Below, in pieces: positions 25,781 to 34,578 of a stretch of 43,494 bases of DNA. The notes beneath the pieces are model-generated. The model did no database searches. It saw nothing but the letters and a program-made list of their open reading frames with translations, and was not told the origin of the DNA. Origin of the DNA: an uncultured Spirochaeta sp. (GTDB lineage Bacteria; Spirochaetota; Spirochaetia; DSM-27196; Alkalispirochaetaceae); assembly GCA_913030605.1 (NCBI GenBank), contig CAJWEZ010000039.1, forward strand, positions 1-43,494. Direction: 5' to 3'. Every line of letters begins with the position of its first letter. Within the stretch, counting starts at the first letter, position 1. Both the position numbers and the translations under genes were made by a program.

Positions 25781-28029
25781 ACCTCGAACCCGCGCAGCAT
25801 CCGCTCCTGGGCCGAGGCCGCCGCCTGAAGCGCCCGATTTCCCTGCTGCATCGAATCCACGGCGGCGGCGATATCACGGCTGGCCTCCACCACTTCCGCG
25901 AGGCCCCGGCGGAGCGCGTCCAGACTCTCCCGGAACTGCGCCGCCGAACTCCCGACTGTGGTGATCTGCGCGCGGATCTCCTCGAGCTCGCGGTCCACCG
26001 ACTCCATGGCGTGGCTGTTCTCTTCCACCGCCGTGGCGATGTCGGAGAAGGAGCGCTGGATTTCATTTGCCGCGTCGCGGTTGCGGTGCATGTACTCCAT
26101 GCTGGTGGAGACGGTGCTGTGGATCGCTTCGATATCGCCGACGATCGTGGCGAGCTGATCCTCGATGCGCGTGCTCGTCTCCTGCGACTGCGCCGATAGA
26201 CTGCGAATCTCATCGGCCACCACGGCGAACCCGCGTCCAGCCTCTCCGGCGCGGGCCGACTCGATCGCCGCGTTCATCGCGAGCATGTGCGTCCGGTCCC
26301 CGATGTCCTTGATCGCCTGAATCAGGCTCTGCACGTCCCGTGAGCGGCCCGAAAGACGCTCCACGACACCGGCCGTATTGGACACCGCGGTCACCGACTC
26401 GTCGGTTTCGCTGACCCCGCGCTTCACGGTGGATGCCCCCTCCGCGGCGAGGTCGCGGATCGCGGCGGCCTGTTCGATCATCTGCTCCATCTGCCCAATG
26501 AGCGTTCCCACCGTCCGTTCCAGGCGTTCGGCGGCGGAGGCGATTTCCCGGCCCGTGGTGTCCTGCTTGCCGGCGTCCTGCTCGAGTCGCTCCACGGCTC
26601 CGTCGACGCGACCGATCGCCGTCGCCGACTGTTCGGTGCTCGCCGACAGTTGCTGCCCCGTCTCTCCCACCTGGCGTGCGTGTTCCCGGACACCGGCGAC
26701 CATCTCGCGCAGCGAGGCCGGTTCCTGGTTGTACGTGGCCACCAGAACACCGCGATCGGCAACTTCGTTGATCGTCGGAATCAATCGGTCGGAGAACACC
26801 GGGACAACGATGCCGTCGGCACCGTTGTCGGCGGCGCGCCGGATCATTCGGTGCCACTGGTCCAGCCCGTAGGGGTTGGATGGGTCGTCGGGAAGAGAAA
26901 CAGTGACACGGGTGCCGCGCTGCGCCAGGATCTGCGCGGCGTCCTCGGCCCCCTGTTTGACCGGCGGCCAGAAGTCGTAGTCCTTGGGAATGAGATACAC
27001 GATCTTGAAGAGTCGATCGCCGGTGCCCTCCACGAGTTCCGCGCGACCGGTGGGATCCACCGGGTTCTCGAGCATGTCGCGGTAGGAGCTGCGGTCCACG
27101 ACCTCCGGTGTGATGAACTGACGTGCGGTCTCCGGGCGCCAGTTTGAGACGAGGGCGTTGTACAGGTGCGCGACCGGGTTGAAGCCCTGGAAGTACGGGC
27201 TCTGGGTGAGGGTGGCGTCGAGGTGCCCGCTTTCGAAGAAGGGCAGGAACTCCCGACGGCGACCGTGCCCCACCAGCCTGACCCGGTCCGGAGCGAACCG
27301 TTGCTGGATCGCGGCGAACACCTTGGTGGATGACGCTTCCTCCAGCTGGTAGACCGCGTCGATAGAGGAGTCGCGCGACAGAAGGTCCACGATCCCGGCA
27401 ACGGCGCGGTCGGCGTTGCGGCCGCTGTAGATCACCTCCGCGAGACGGACCCCGGAAAACTCCGCCGCCAGCGTGGTGGTGAACCCTCGCTCCCGGAGGA
27501 CCGAATAGTTGGTCGTATGGTCCACGGCAACCACCGCCACGGCGCCACGGCCTCCGGTCAGTTCGCCGATGAGGCGCGCCGCCCGTTGTCCGTGGGCGAA
27601 GTCGTCTATGCCGGTGAACGTCAGGCGCCGAATCGGTACCGCCGTCAGGCTTTCGGCGGCGTCGGTGAGCGACGCAACCGCGTCCACCGTCTCGTTAAAC
27701 TGTTCCACCGTGCGACGGAAATGGGCGGAATACGGACCGGCGGCTTCCCATCGCCGGGGCTGTTCCGGCGGCGACAGTGCCAGCTGTCCTTTGGTCACCG
27801 CCCACATGATACGTCCCACGGGGCCGATACCGCGTTCGCGAAGCTCCGTCAGCCGGTCGGCGAGGGTGGTGTAGTTGAGACGCTCATCACGCCGGGATAG
27901 AATGATCGAAACCGCCAGAACCGCGAACGCTGCGAGCGCCGTGGGAAACGCGGCGACCGGGAGCATCAGGGCGAACGCCACGGACAGGCCGAGGACCACG
28001 ACAGATAGCATGGCGATGATCGTTTTCAT
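25777..28029 (-). CDS. Methyl-accepting chemotaxis protein with a rearranged sugar-binding-protein sensor domain
   Basis: This is a 750-aa chemoreceptor. Two closely spaced N-terminal helices (about 1-23 and 25-45) are followed by RRDER, and no further membrane helix is visible, so everything after residue 46 should be cytoplasmic. Residues ~132-325 resemble the C-terminal lobe of a ribose-binding-type protein (GRGAVAVVAVDHTTNY, DATLTQSPYFQGFNPV). Residues ~338-440 resemble the N-terminal lobe (FKIVYLIPKDYDFWPPVKQG, GADGIVVPVFSDR). The lobes therefore come in the reverse of the normal order. Residues ~450-750 are the signalling coiled coil with the conserved tip (MLAMNAAIESARAGEAGRGF). No HAMP domain is seen. 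ATG 28029 has no Shine-Dalgarno but has TATTCT five bases upstream; a TTG at 28068 is an alternative start. Confidence 0.88.
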   Translation of the reverse strand: MKTIIAMLSVVVLGLSVAFALMLPVAAFPTALAAFAVLAVSIILSRRDERLNYTTLADRLTELRERGIGPVGRIMWAVTKGQLALSPPEQPRRWEAAGPYSAHFRRTVEQFNETVDAVASLTDAAESLTAVPIRRLTFTGIDDFAHGQRAARLIGELTGGRGAVAVVAVDHTTNYSVLRERGFTTTLAAEFSGVRLAEVIYSGRNADRAVAGIVDLLSRDSSIDAVYQLEEASSTKVFAAIQQRFAPDRVRLVGHGRRREFLPFFESGHLDATLTQSPYFQGFNPVAHLYNALVSNWRPETARQFITPEVVDRSSYRDMLENPVDPTGRAELVEGTGDRLFKIVYLIPKDYDFWPPVKQGAEDAAQILAQRGTRVTVSLPDDPSNPYGLDQWHRMIRRAADNGADGIVVPVFSDRLIPTINEVADRGVLVATYNQEPASLREMVAGVREHARQVGETGQQLSASTEQSATAIGRVDGAVERLEQDAGKQDTTGREIASAAERLERTVGTLIGQMEQMIEQAAAIRDLAAEGASTVKRGVSETDESVTAVSNTAGVVERLSGRSRDVQSLIQAIKDIGDRTHMLAMNAAIESARAGEAGRGFAVVADEIRSLSAQSQETSTRIEDQLATIVGDIEAIHSTVSTSMEYMHRNRDAANEIQRSFSDIATAVEENSHAMESVDRELEEIRAQITTVGSSAAQFRESLDALRRGLAEVVEASRDIAAAVDSMQQGNRALQAAASAQERMLRGFEV

Positions 28030-28034
28030 AGGTG

Positions 28035-28040
28035 AGAATA
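28035..28040 (-). promoter_or_regulatory. TATTCT -10 element near the chemoreceptor start
   Basis: On the minus strand TATTCT ends five bases before ATG 28029, which lacks a Shine-Dalgarno. It fits the same leaderless pattern seen at five other genes, although spacing is one base shorter than in most. Confidence 0.3.
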
Positions 28041-28097
28041 CGTTACCACGGAGTTGACAAACGTGCAATTTAAAGATCTCGAGAGGAATGGTGCAAT

Positions 28098-28220
28098 ATG
28101 AACATCGTGGTTGTGGACGACGAATTCACCACGCTGGCGCTGATCGAGCGGGCGCTTCAGGAAGACGGTCACCATATGCGCGCGTTTTCCGACCCGCGGG
28201 AGCAGGTGTACCTCAGGTGA
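28098..28220 (+). pseudogene. Truncated response-regulator receiver (40 aa)
   Basis: A 40-codon frame begins MNIVVVDDEFTTLALIERAL, which is the first strand, acidic pair (Asp7-Asp8) and first helix of a CheY-like receiver. It continues into the second strand (HHMRAFSDPREQV) and then stops at TGA 28220. The strand carrying the phosphorylated Asp (near residue 52-55) and everything after it are missing, and no reading frame downstream restores it. GAGAGGA lies about ten bases before the ATG, so the fragment may still be translated. It looks like the remnant of a deletion that joined it to the helicase gene 25 bp downstream. Confidence 0.7.
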
Positions 28221-28245
28221 TTGCCGAGGTACGCATTCCCTACGT

Positions 28246-30246
28246 ATGATCGATCCTGCTGCGTTTCGCGGTGAGCTGCCCCGCCTGGCCGAACTCGCGG
28301 AGACCGACGAGGGGCTGTACTACGTGGCGCTGCATTCATTTGTTGAAGGCGTCATGGGATCGATCCCGGACGACGGACACGACGGTGCGGTGCCGGCGTT
28401 CGCCGACAAGCTGGACTCCATGGCGGAGGATCTGGCGCGTCAGGGGCGGTTAACCGCGGACGTGAGGCGCATTCTGGGAACGTTGCGCGCCAGCCACCGT
28501 GTAAGCAGCCGCATCCTCACCGATCTCAGACCGGTTACGCGGGAGGAGGTGACCGCGGCGACGCACACGTTTCTGGAGTGGTGCGCACTGGTCGGATTCG
28601 ACGAGCCCGCGCTGGCGCACATCCGTCGTGGACTCTCGTTGTGGGGTGGCTCCGCAGACGATGCGGTGGCTCGGTCGGCGCGGGACGAGTTCCGGTCGCA
28701 CATGGAGGGCCTGAGGCAGGATCCACAGGACGTCGCGGCGGAACTCGAGAACCACGGCGCCGGGTCTCCACTTTCCAGCGCCGCCGCCCGCGATCACCTC
28801 GAGTACCTGATGCGCTTTACCTCCTATACCAGGAGTCGTGCCGATTACGCCCGCAGTGTCATGACCCTGACCCCAGAGCAGCGCGATACGGTCGACCGGA
28901 TTGCGGGAACCGGCGATTTCCTCGTGTCCGGACCGCCGGGAACCGGAAAGACGGTGGTGCTGCTCCACGCCCTCGACCGGGAGCTCTCGGCGGTGGATCA
29001 GGAACTGGGGATGACGGTGGAACACCCGGTCGTCCTGCTCACCTTCACCCGGACGCTGGTTCGGTTCAGCGCCTTCCTCAGTCGAATGGTCGGCCGCCAC
29101 CGGACGACGCCGCAGATCGCGACGGTCGATTCGTTCCTGCTCGGGCGGCTGCAGCTCATTCGCGATGACGCCTACATCGTGTTCGACAGCCGTGCGGTGG
29201 GCGAGTTCGGCGCCGTGCTGCACCCGGCGGCGGAGCGTCTCCGCGGGGTCGGCGTGACGGCGGCGGACCCGGAACGGCTGTGGCGGGAGATCGACGAGGT
29301 GATTCTTGCCGGGGACCTGTCCGCCGGGGAGTACACCGCGCAACCGCCGGGGCCCCTCGGACTGGCCGCGGGCGACGCGCGCCGGGGGATCGTATGGGAG
29401 GCCGCAGCCGCGCTCCGCGACCGCATGGACGAGAGCGGTGGATACAGCCGCAACCGCGCCCTCTCGGTGCTCCTGAGAGAATCGGGCCCCCGGTCGATGG
29501 CGCGGCGGGTGTTTGTCGACGAGTCGCAGGACCTGTCCTCCGCCGATCTGCGCGTACTCCGCCACCTGTCGGAGCGCGGGCTGGTGGTCGCCGGTGACGA
29601 TTTTCAGCGCATCTACCGCGACGGGTCGAGTTTCGCGGACGCCGGGCTGGCGGTCCGGGGCCGCAGCCGGACGCTCCGGCGCAACCACCGCAATACCGGC
29701 GCGATCTGGCGGCTGGCGGAGACCTACGCGGGTCGCGACGCCGGGGCCGGCGCCGACTCGTGGCGCGACGGACCGGTGCCGGAAGTGATCCGCACCGCCG
29801 ACGCCGGCGGCGGGGTGGCCGCCGTGGTCGCGAGGGCGCAGCTCTTCGTTCGGGAACTTGGCTACCAGCCGGAGAATGTGGCGGTGCTGGTGCCGGGAAA
29901 CGAGGATATCAAGGTGCTGCTCCCGGAGTTCCAGCGTGCCGGTATGCCGGTGAGCAACGTGCGCTCCCGCACGTTCGACTTCGAGACCACCACCGGCGTG
30001 CGACTGTCGACGATGCACTCGGCCAAGGGGGTGGAGTTTCCCGTGGTGATCGTGTTTCTGCCCGGGTTCTCGCGCCGCGAGACGTTCAGCGAGGAGGCGC
30101 AGGAGCGCATGGAACGCAATGTGATCTACGTGGCCCTCACACGGGCGATGGATCATCTCCATGTGGTAATCCCGCGACCGGTCAGCCACACCTCCATCGC
30201 GGATCTGGAACGTGTTGCCGACGGTGTTTTACGTTCCACCGACTGA
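28246..30246 (+). CDS. UvrD/Rep-like superfamily 1 helicase with an unrecognised N-terminal domain
   Basis: This is a 666-aa ATP-dependent DNA (or RNA) translocase. Motifs appear in order: the Q-motif region LTPEQRDTV, Walker A GPPGTGKT at residues 229-236, LLTFTRTL (Ia), Walker B VFVDESQDL, motif III VVAGDDFQRIY, motif IV LRRNHRNT, motif V STMHSAKGVEFPVVIV, and motif VI VIYVALTRAMDHL. The first ~200 residues form a helical region that I do not recognise and that canonical UvrD/Rep lack. No nuclease motif is evident at the C-terminus. Such compact UvrD-like proteins are found in DNA repair and sometimes in defence systems, but no restriction or defence partner is nearby. The ATG has only a distant GAGG. 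Confidence 0.88.
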   Translation: MIDPAAFRGELPRLAELAETDEGLYYVALHSFVEGVMGSIPDDGHDGAVPAFADKLDSMAEDLARQGRLTADVRRILGTLRASHRVSSRILTDLRPVTREEVTAATHTFLEWCALVGFDEPALAHIRRGLSLWGGSADDAVARSARDEFRSHMEGLRQDPQDVAAELENHGAGSPLSSAAARDHLEYLMRFTSYTRSRADYARSVMTLTPEQRDTVDRIAGTGDFLVSGPPGTGKTVVLLHALDRELSAVDQELGMTVEHPVVLLTFTRTLVRFSAFLSRMVGRHRTTPQIATVDSFLLGRLQLIRDDAYIVFDSRAVGEFGAVLHPAAERLRGVGVTAADPERLWREIDEVILAGDLSAGEYTAQPPGPLGLAAGDARRGIVWEAAAALRDRMDESGGYSRNRALSVLLRESGPRSMARRVFVDESQDLSSADLRVLRHLSERGLVVAGDDFQRIYRDGSSFADAGLAVRGRSRTLRRNHRNTGAIWRLAETYAGRDAGAGADSWRDGPVPEVIRTADAGGGVAAVVARAQLFVRELGYQPENVAVLVPGNEDIKVLLPEFQRAGMPVSNVRSRTFDFETTTGVRLSTMHSAKGVEFPVVIVFLPGFSRRETFSEEAQERMERNVIYVALTRAMDHLHVVIPRPVSHTSIADLERVADGVLRSTD

Positions 30247-30277
30247 TTGAGTATCCTCGTACCACAGAGGTACGCGA

Positions 30278-30835
30278 ATGATAGTATTTCCCAAACATCG
30301 GACCGTCTCGGTCATTGCCGGCGGTCTGTCGATCCTGGTGGGGCTCGCCGCGCTGGTGTGGCCCTCGATCACCGCCGAGTTCCTGGCATTTCTGGTGGGA
30401 CTCTTCCTGTTTTCGGAGGCGGTGTTTTCGTTCTTTACCCGTGACCGACGCGCGCTGTTCACCTGGACCGCCGTTGCCCAGGGCGTTGTCGGGCTCTTCG
30501 TGGCGGTATTTCTGCTCCTGATGCCGGGGGCCGCGCTCCGGGTGCTCGTCATGCTCATCGCGGTCTGGATCGTTGTCCGCGCCGCGGTGCAACTCTGGAC
30601 GGCGATCCAGCTGCGTGATCTTGCCGGGGTGCCGCTCTTTGTGGGGCTCTTCGGCGGCGTGTCGCTGCTGGTGGGGATCCTGCTCCTCACGCGGCCCGAG
30701 GCGGGCATCATCGCGTTTTCCTGGCTCATCGGGATATACGCGATCGTCTCCGGTGTGATTATCCTCCTCTGGGGGCTGCGTTCCTCCGGCGACGACGGGT
30801 ACCAGACGGAACGACGCGTCGGTCCCGATGCTTGA
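30278..30835 (+). CDS. HdeD-like six-helix membrane protein (DUF308)
   Basis: This 185-aa integral membrane protein has six predicted helices in three repeated pairs, the DUF308/HdeD layout (VIAGGLSILVGLAALVWP opens the first repeat; LFGGVSLLVGILLLTRPEAG the last). E. coli HdeD is linked to acid and stress resistance; the molecular role is unknown. GAGG precedes the ATG. The gene begins a stress/osmolyte operon: it overlaps the universal stress protein gene by 8 bp and is followed by the BCCT transporter gene. It comes 31 bp after the helicase gene, so read-through from that gene is possible. Confidence 0.85.
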   Translation: MIVFPKHRTVSVIAGGLSILVGLAALVWPSITAEFLAFLVGLFLFSEAVFSFFTRDRRALFTWTAVAQGVVGLFVAVFLLLMPGAALRVLVMLIAVWIVVRAAVQLWTAIQLRDLAGVPLFVGLFGGVSLLVGILLLTRPEAGIIAFSWLIGIYAIVSGVIILLWGLRSSGDDGYQTERRVGPDA

Positions 30836-31658
30836 GCGGGGTCTCGTTCCGCTCCACCTGAAGGAATCCAGTGACCGGGTCGTGGAACTCGTCCACGTGC
30901 TGCACCGGGTGTCCATTCACTCGGTGCGGCTCCTGCACGTGGACGGCAGTCCCCGGGCGTCGCGGGAGTCCGCCAGGCGGCTGGGAGACACGGCTGCGCA
31001 GGTCCAGCAGGCACTCGAGCGGTCCGGGAGTACCATCTCCGTGGATTCCCACACCCGCACCGGCGGCGCCTCCGACGAGATCGTCAACGCCGCCGCCGCG
31101 ATGGACGCTGACCTCATCGCGTTACCGTGGAAGCGCAAGACGTGGGTCCAGCGCAGTCTCCTGGGGAGTACATCCCTGGACGTGATCCGCGTCTCGGACC
31201 GCCCCGTGCTGATTCAGAAACGCCCGGTACCGGCGGACGACGAGCCCCTCTCGGTCCTGTACGCCACCGACCTGGCCGTCAGCGACGCCGTCGCCTTCCC
31301 GCTGATCGAGGCGCAGGCGATCGGTCGCATCGACCTGACGATTCTGAACGTCGACCAACGGGCACCGGATCCGGTGGCGGAACGTCGGCGGCAGGAGGCG
31401 GTGTCAAAGGCCCTCGAATCCCTCCGCGATCGCGCCACCTCGGCTGTGGAATCGGTGGAGCTGGTACAGCGTATCGGGTCCTCGCGCCGGCTGATCCCCC
31501 GCTTTCTCAAGCGAAATACGTTCGACCTGGTGGTGATCGGCAAATCATCCGCCTCCGGATCGGTTCTCGGCTCCGTGGCCGAGGAGGTTGCCTACGCAAG
31601 CCCGTGTTCCGTGCTCATCGTACCACCTCGCGACGGGGAAGGAGACTCCCATGCCTGA
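30828..31658 (+). CDS. Tandem universal stress protein (UspA family)
   Basis: This 276-aa protein is made of two Usp domains (about 1-130 and 140-275). The first keeps the pattern ADLIALPWKRKTWVQRSLLGSTSLDVIRVSDRPVLI (seen in parts); the second has FDLVVIGKSSASGSVLGSVAEEVAYASPCSVLIV. The GKSSASGS stretch in the second domain resembles the G-2x-G-9x-G(S/T) nucleotide-binding motif of ATP-binding Usp proteins, while the first domain is less canonical. Usp proteins next to osmolyte transporters often bind the transporter or its ligand state, as described for TeaD beside the ectoine transporter. It overlaps the HdeD gene by 8 bp and the BCCT gene by 8 bp. Confidence 0.88.
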   Translation: MLERGLVPLHLKESSDRVVELVHVLHRVSIHSVRLLHVDGSPRASRESARRLGDTAAQVQQALERSGSTISVDSHTRTGGASDEIVNAAAAMDADLIALPWKRKTWVQRSLLGSTSLDVIRVSDRPVLIQKRPVPADDEPLSVLYATDLAVSDAVAFPLIEAQAIGRIDLTILNVDQRAPDPVAERRRQEAVSKALESLRDRATSAVESVELVQRIGSSRRLIPRFLKRNTFDLVVIGKSSASGSVLGSVAEEVAYASPCSVLIVPPRDGEGDSHA

Positions 31659-33234
31659 TACTGACACGTCTCGGACCGAATCCCGCGCCCGAACTGCTCC
31701 CACCGGACAGACCGTGTTCTGGATATCCGTAGCCCTGGTGGTGGTGTTTGTCGTGCCCGGTGCCGTCGTCCCGGACCTGCTCGACCGGGTCACCTCTGCG
31801 GTCCACGAGTGGATCCTGGCGACGTTCGGCTGGGCGTATCTTCTGGCGACGATTCTGTTTCTTCTCTTCGCGCTCTACCTTGCCGTCGGACCCTACGGCT
31901 CCATTCGTCTGGGACGCGACGACGAGAAACCGCAGTACAGCTACTTCGGCTGGTTCAGCATGCTCTTCGCCGCCGGCATGGGGATCGGTCTGGTCTTCTG
32001 GGGCGTTGCGGAGCCGCTGACACACTTTCACAACCCGCCGGCGCACCTCGCCGCCGACAGCGGTGAGGCGGCCCGCTTTGCCATGGTCCGCAGCTTCTTT
32101 CACTGGGGCGTGCATCCGTGGGCCGTGTACATCGTGATGAGCCTGTCGATCGCCTACTTCTCCTTCCGCCGCGGCATGCCGCCGCTCATATCCAGTGTGT
32201 TCTATCCGCTCATCGGAGACGCGATCTACCGGTGGCCGGGACGTCTCATCGACATCCTCTCGGTGTTTGCCACGGTCTTCGGTGTGGCCACCTCCCTCGG
32301 GTTCGGGGCGACGCAGATACGCGGTGGGCTGTCCTCGGTGTTCGGTGTCCCCGACTCGACCGCCGTGGCGCTGATCATCATCGCCGTGGTCACCGTACTG
32401 TACATGACCTCGAGCATGATCGGCCTGGACAAGGGGATCCAGGTACTGAGCAAGGGAAACGTCATGCTCACTCTGGCGCTCATGGTGCTGGTGCTCGTGC
32501 TGGGTCCCACGGCCTATATCTTTAACGTCTTCACCAGCACGATCGGGGGGTATCTGAGTTCCTTTGTGGACCTGAGCCTTTCCAGCAATCCTTTCGAGGG
32601 CTTCGAGTGGACCAAACAGTGGACGCTCTTCTACTGGGCCTGGTGGATCTCGTGGTCCCCCTTCGTGGGGCTGTTCGTGGCGAGTATCAGCCGCGGCCGC
32701 ACGATTCGGGAGTTCGTGATCGGCGCGCTTCTCGTTCCGACGATCCTGACGTTCCTGTGGTTCGCGGTCTTCGGGGGAACGGGTCTGCAGCTCGAACTGT
32801 CCGGTGGATCGACGGAGCTGGCTGCGACGGCGGCGTCGAACCCGCCGCGGGCGTTGTTTGCGCTTCTGGAACAGCTCCCGCTGACGCGTGTTCTCAGCCT
32901 GCTCTCGCTGGTGGTGCTGGGGATCTTCTTCGTGACCTCCGCCGACTCGGCGACCTACGTTCTGGGCATGATGACCAGCAACGGCGCCATGCGACCATCG
33001 GCGTGGAAAAAGATCCTGTGGGGCATTCTGCAGTCAAGCGCCGCGGCGGTCCTGCTGGTCTCCGGTGGGCTCGGAGGGCTGCAGCGCATGGCGATCATCG
33101 CGGCGCTGCCGTTCACCATCGTGATGGTGGCGATGATGCGCAGTCTGCACACGGCGATGCGCTACGAGTTGACCCGGGAGCACGGCGCAGGAAAGTTGAC
33201 GATCCCGGCGAAGTCACGGACCTTAGACGCATGA
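31651..33234 (+). CDS. BCCT-family betaine/carnitine/choline transporter
   Basis: This is a 527-aa secondary transporter with about 12 helices. It carries the family signature WTLFYWAWWISWSPFVG and the glycine-rich stretch GMGIGLVFWGVAEPL that lines the substrate/ion site. It imports quaternary-ammonium compounds, usually with Na+ or H+. ATG 31651 is preferred over an upstream in-frame start because GGGAAGGAG lies eight bases before it. The N-terminal ~25 residues are polar and the C-terminal tail is short and charged (ELTREHGAGKLTIPAK), possibly osmosensory. It overlaps the Usp gene and is joined by ATGA to the following VOC gene. With the OpuC-type importer, this gives the cell two betaine-class uptake systems. 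Confidence 0.94.
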   Translation: MPDTDTSRTESRARTAPTGQTVFWISVALVVVFVVPGAVVPDLLDRVTSAVHEWILATFGWAYLLATILFLLFALYLAVGPYGSIRLGRDDEKPQYSYFGWFSMLFAAGMGIGLVFWGVAEPLTHFHNPPAHLAADSGEAARFAMVRSFFHWGVHPWAVYIVMSLSIAYFSFRRGMPPLISSVFYPLIGDAIYRWPGRLIDILSVFATVFGVATSLGFGATQIRGGLSSVFGVPDSTAVALIIIAVVTVLYMTSSMIGLDKGIQVLSKGNVMLTLALMVLVLVLGPTAYIFNVFTSTIGGYLSSFVDLSLSSNPFEGFEWTKQWTLFYWAWWISWSPFVGLFVASISRGRTIREFVIGALLVPTILTFLWFAVFGGTGLQLELSGGSTELAATAASNPPRALFALLEQLPLTRVLSLLSLVVLGIFFVTSADSATYVLGMMTSNGAMRPSAWKKILWGILQSSAAAVLLVSGGLGGLQRMAIIAALPFTIVMVAMMRSLHTAMRYELTREHGAGKLTIPAKSRTLDA

Positions 33235-34184
33235 AACGTGTACTTGGCATTCACCATATTACCGCGATCGCCGGGGCGCCTCGGGAGAATCATCGATTCT
33301 ACACCGAGGTTCTCGGACTGCGGTTGGTCAAAAAGAGCATCAATCAGGATGTTCCGGACACATATCATCTGTTCTTTGCCGATGGAGACGGGCACCCGGG
33401 CACCGACCTGACGTTTTTCCCGTGGCCCGACATGGGCCCGGGGCGCATCGGCGCCGGTGTGTGGGGCGAAGTCGCCTTCGCGGTGCCCGTCGGGAGTCTC
33501 GACTACTGGGAAGCGCGTCTGCAGGATGCCGACGTGACGACCGGGGAGAGAGAAACCCGCTTCGGGGAAGCGGTGCTGCCGTTCACCGACCCGCACGGGA
33601 TGTCTCTGGCGCTCGTGGAGAGCGAGCCGCACGCCGATCACGCGTTTACCGCCTGGGACGGCTCACCGGTGCCTGCGGATCGGCAGATTCGTGCCCTTGG
33701 CGGTGTGCGTCTGACCGTGCGTTCCGTCGAGGCGACCGCCGCGTTCCTGTCCGGGGCGTTCGGCTTCGGTGCCGGGGAGCGCGACGGCGATTGGGTACGG
33801 TACACCGTCGGCGAGGGCGCCGCGGGACAGCGAATCGATATCCGGATCGACCCCGAGGCACCGAGGGGGGCGTGGGGCGTCGGGGCCGTGCACCACGTGG
33901 CGTTCCGTATTCCCGACGAGGAGCAGGAGCTGGCGGTGCGAGAGCAGATCACCGCTCACGGTGGTCAGGCCTCACCGGTGATAGACAGATTCTGGTTCAA
34001 GTCGGTGTACGTTCGGGAGCCTTCCGGTGCGCTGTGCGAGGTCGCCACCGACGGTCCGGGGTTTGGCGTTGACGAGGATCCGGCCCATCTCGGCGAGACG
34101 CTGGTGCTTCCGCCGTGGTACGAATCGCAACGCGCCGCGATAGAGGCGGTACTCGTGCCGCTGGAGACGACCTACCATGCCTGA
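33231..34184 (+). CDS. Two-domain VOC-family ring-cleaving dioxygenase-like protein (MhqO type)
   Basis: This 317-aa metalloenzyme of the glyoxalase/extradiol-dioxygenase fold has two VOC modules (about 1-140 and 150-315). It begins KRVLGIHHITAIAG, the first metal His; a second His lies in AVHHVAFRIP and a metal Glu in ALCEVATDGPGF, the usual 2-His-1-Glu set. The pattern GLRLVKKSINQDVPDTYHLFF matches Bacillus MhqO/MhqE/MhqA proteins, which deal with hydroquinone and quinone stress. The start ATG overlaps the BCCT stop as ATGA; the large upstream open frame is ignored. It ends in an 8-bp overlap with a second VOC gene. The substrate here is unproven. Confidence 0.88.
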   Translation: MKRVLGIHHITAIAGAPRENHRFYTEVLGLRLVKKSINQDVPDTYHLFFADGDGHPGTDLTFFPWPDMGPGRIGAGVWGEVAFAVPVGSLDYWEARLQDADVTTGERETRFGEAVLPFTDPHGMSLALVESEPHADHAFTAWDGSPVPADRQIRALGGVRLTVRSVEATAAFLSGAFGFGAGERDGDWVRYTVGEGAAGQRIDIRIDPEAPRGAWGVGAVHHVAFRIPDEEQELAVREQITAHGGQASPVIDRFWFKSVYVREPSGALCEVATDGPGFGVDEDPAHLGETLVLPPWYESQRAAIEAVLVPLETTYHA

Positions 34185-34575
34185 CACACTGGGTTCGCGA
34201 GGGTTTCATCATGTGGCGCTGGCGGCCGCCGATTTCGATCGCAGTCTGGAGTTCTACCACGACGGTCTCGGGTTCGTGCCGTTCCGGGCGTGGGGCGGCC
34301 CCGGGGAGCGCGCGGTCATGCTGGCGGTGGGAGCGGAAAGCTACCTCGAGATCTTTGAGCGGCCCGACGATCCACTGGACGCCGGGCGCCTGCTGCACCT
34401 GGCGCTGCGCGTTGACGACTGCCGTGCCGCCCACGCCGCGGCGATCGAGGCCGGTGCCCGCGAAAAGATGGCTCCGACGGAGGTGGAGATCCCCGCGGAT
34501 CCACCGTTTCCGGTGACGATCTCGTTCGTCCTGGGCCCCGACGGCGAGGAGATCGAGCTCTTTCAGGAGCGCTGA
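34177..34575 (+). CDS. Small VOC (glyoxalase-fold) protein
   Basis: This 132-aa single-module VOC protein starts SRGFHHVALAAADFDRSLEFY (residues 7 on, quoted in part), continues LLHLALRVDDCRAAH and ends GPDGEEIELFQE. These give the His, His and Glu expected for a lactoylglutathione-lyase or fosfomycin-resistance-type metal site, but that is not enough to name a reaction. It is the last gene of the HdeD-Usp-BCCT-VOC-VOC operon, overlapping the previous gene by 8 bp. It probably detoxifies a reactive carbonyl or aromatic compound together with its neighbour. Confidence 0.87.
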   Translation: MPDTLGSRGFHHVALAAADFDRSLEFYHDGLGFVPFRAWGGPGERAVMLAVGAESYLEIFERPDDPLDAGRLLHLALRVDDCRAAHAAAIEAGAREKMAPTEVEIPADPPFPVTISFVLGPDGEEIELFQER

Positions 34576-34578
34576 TCG

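Noticed and set aside
28054..28059. Perfect TTGACA in front of the receiver remnant
   Set aside because: No -10-like hexamer occurs 16-18 bp downstream, so it is probably chance.
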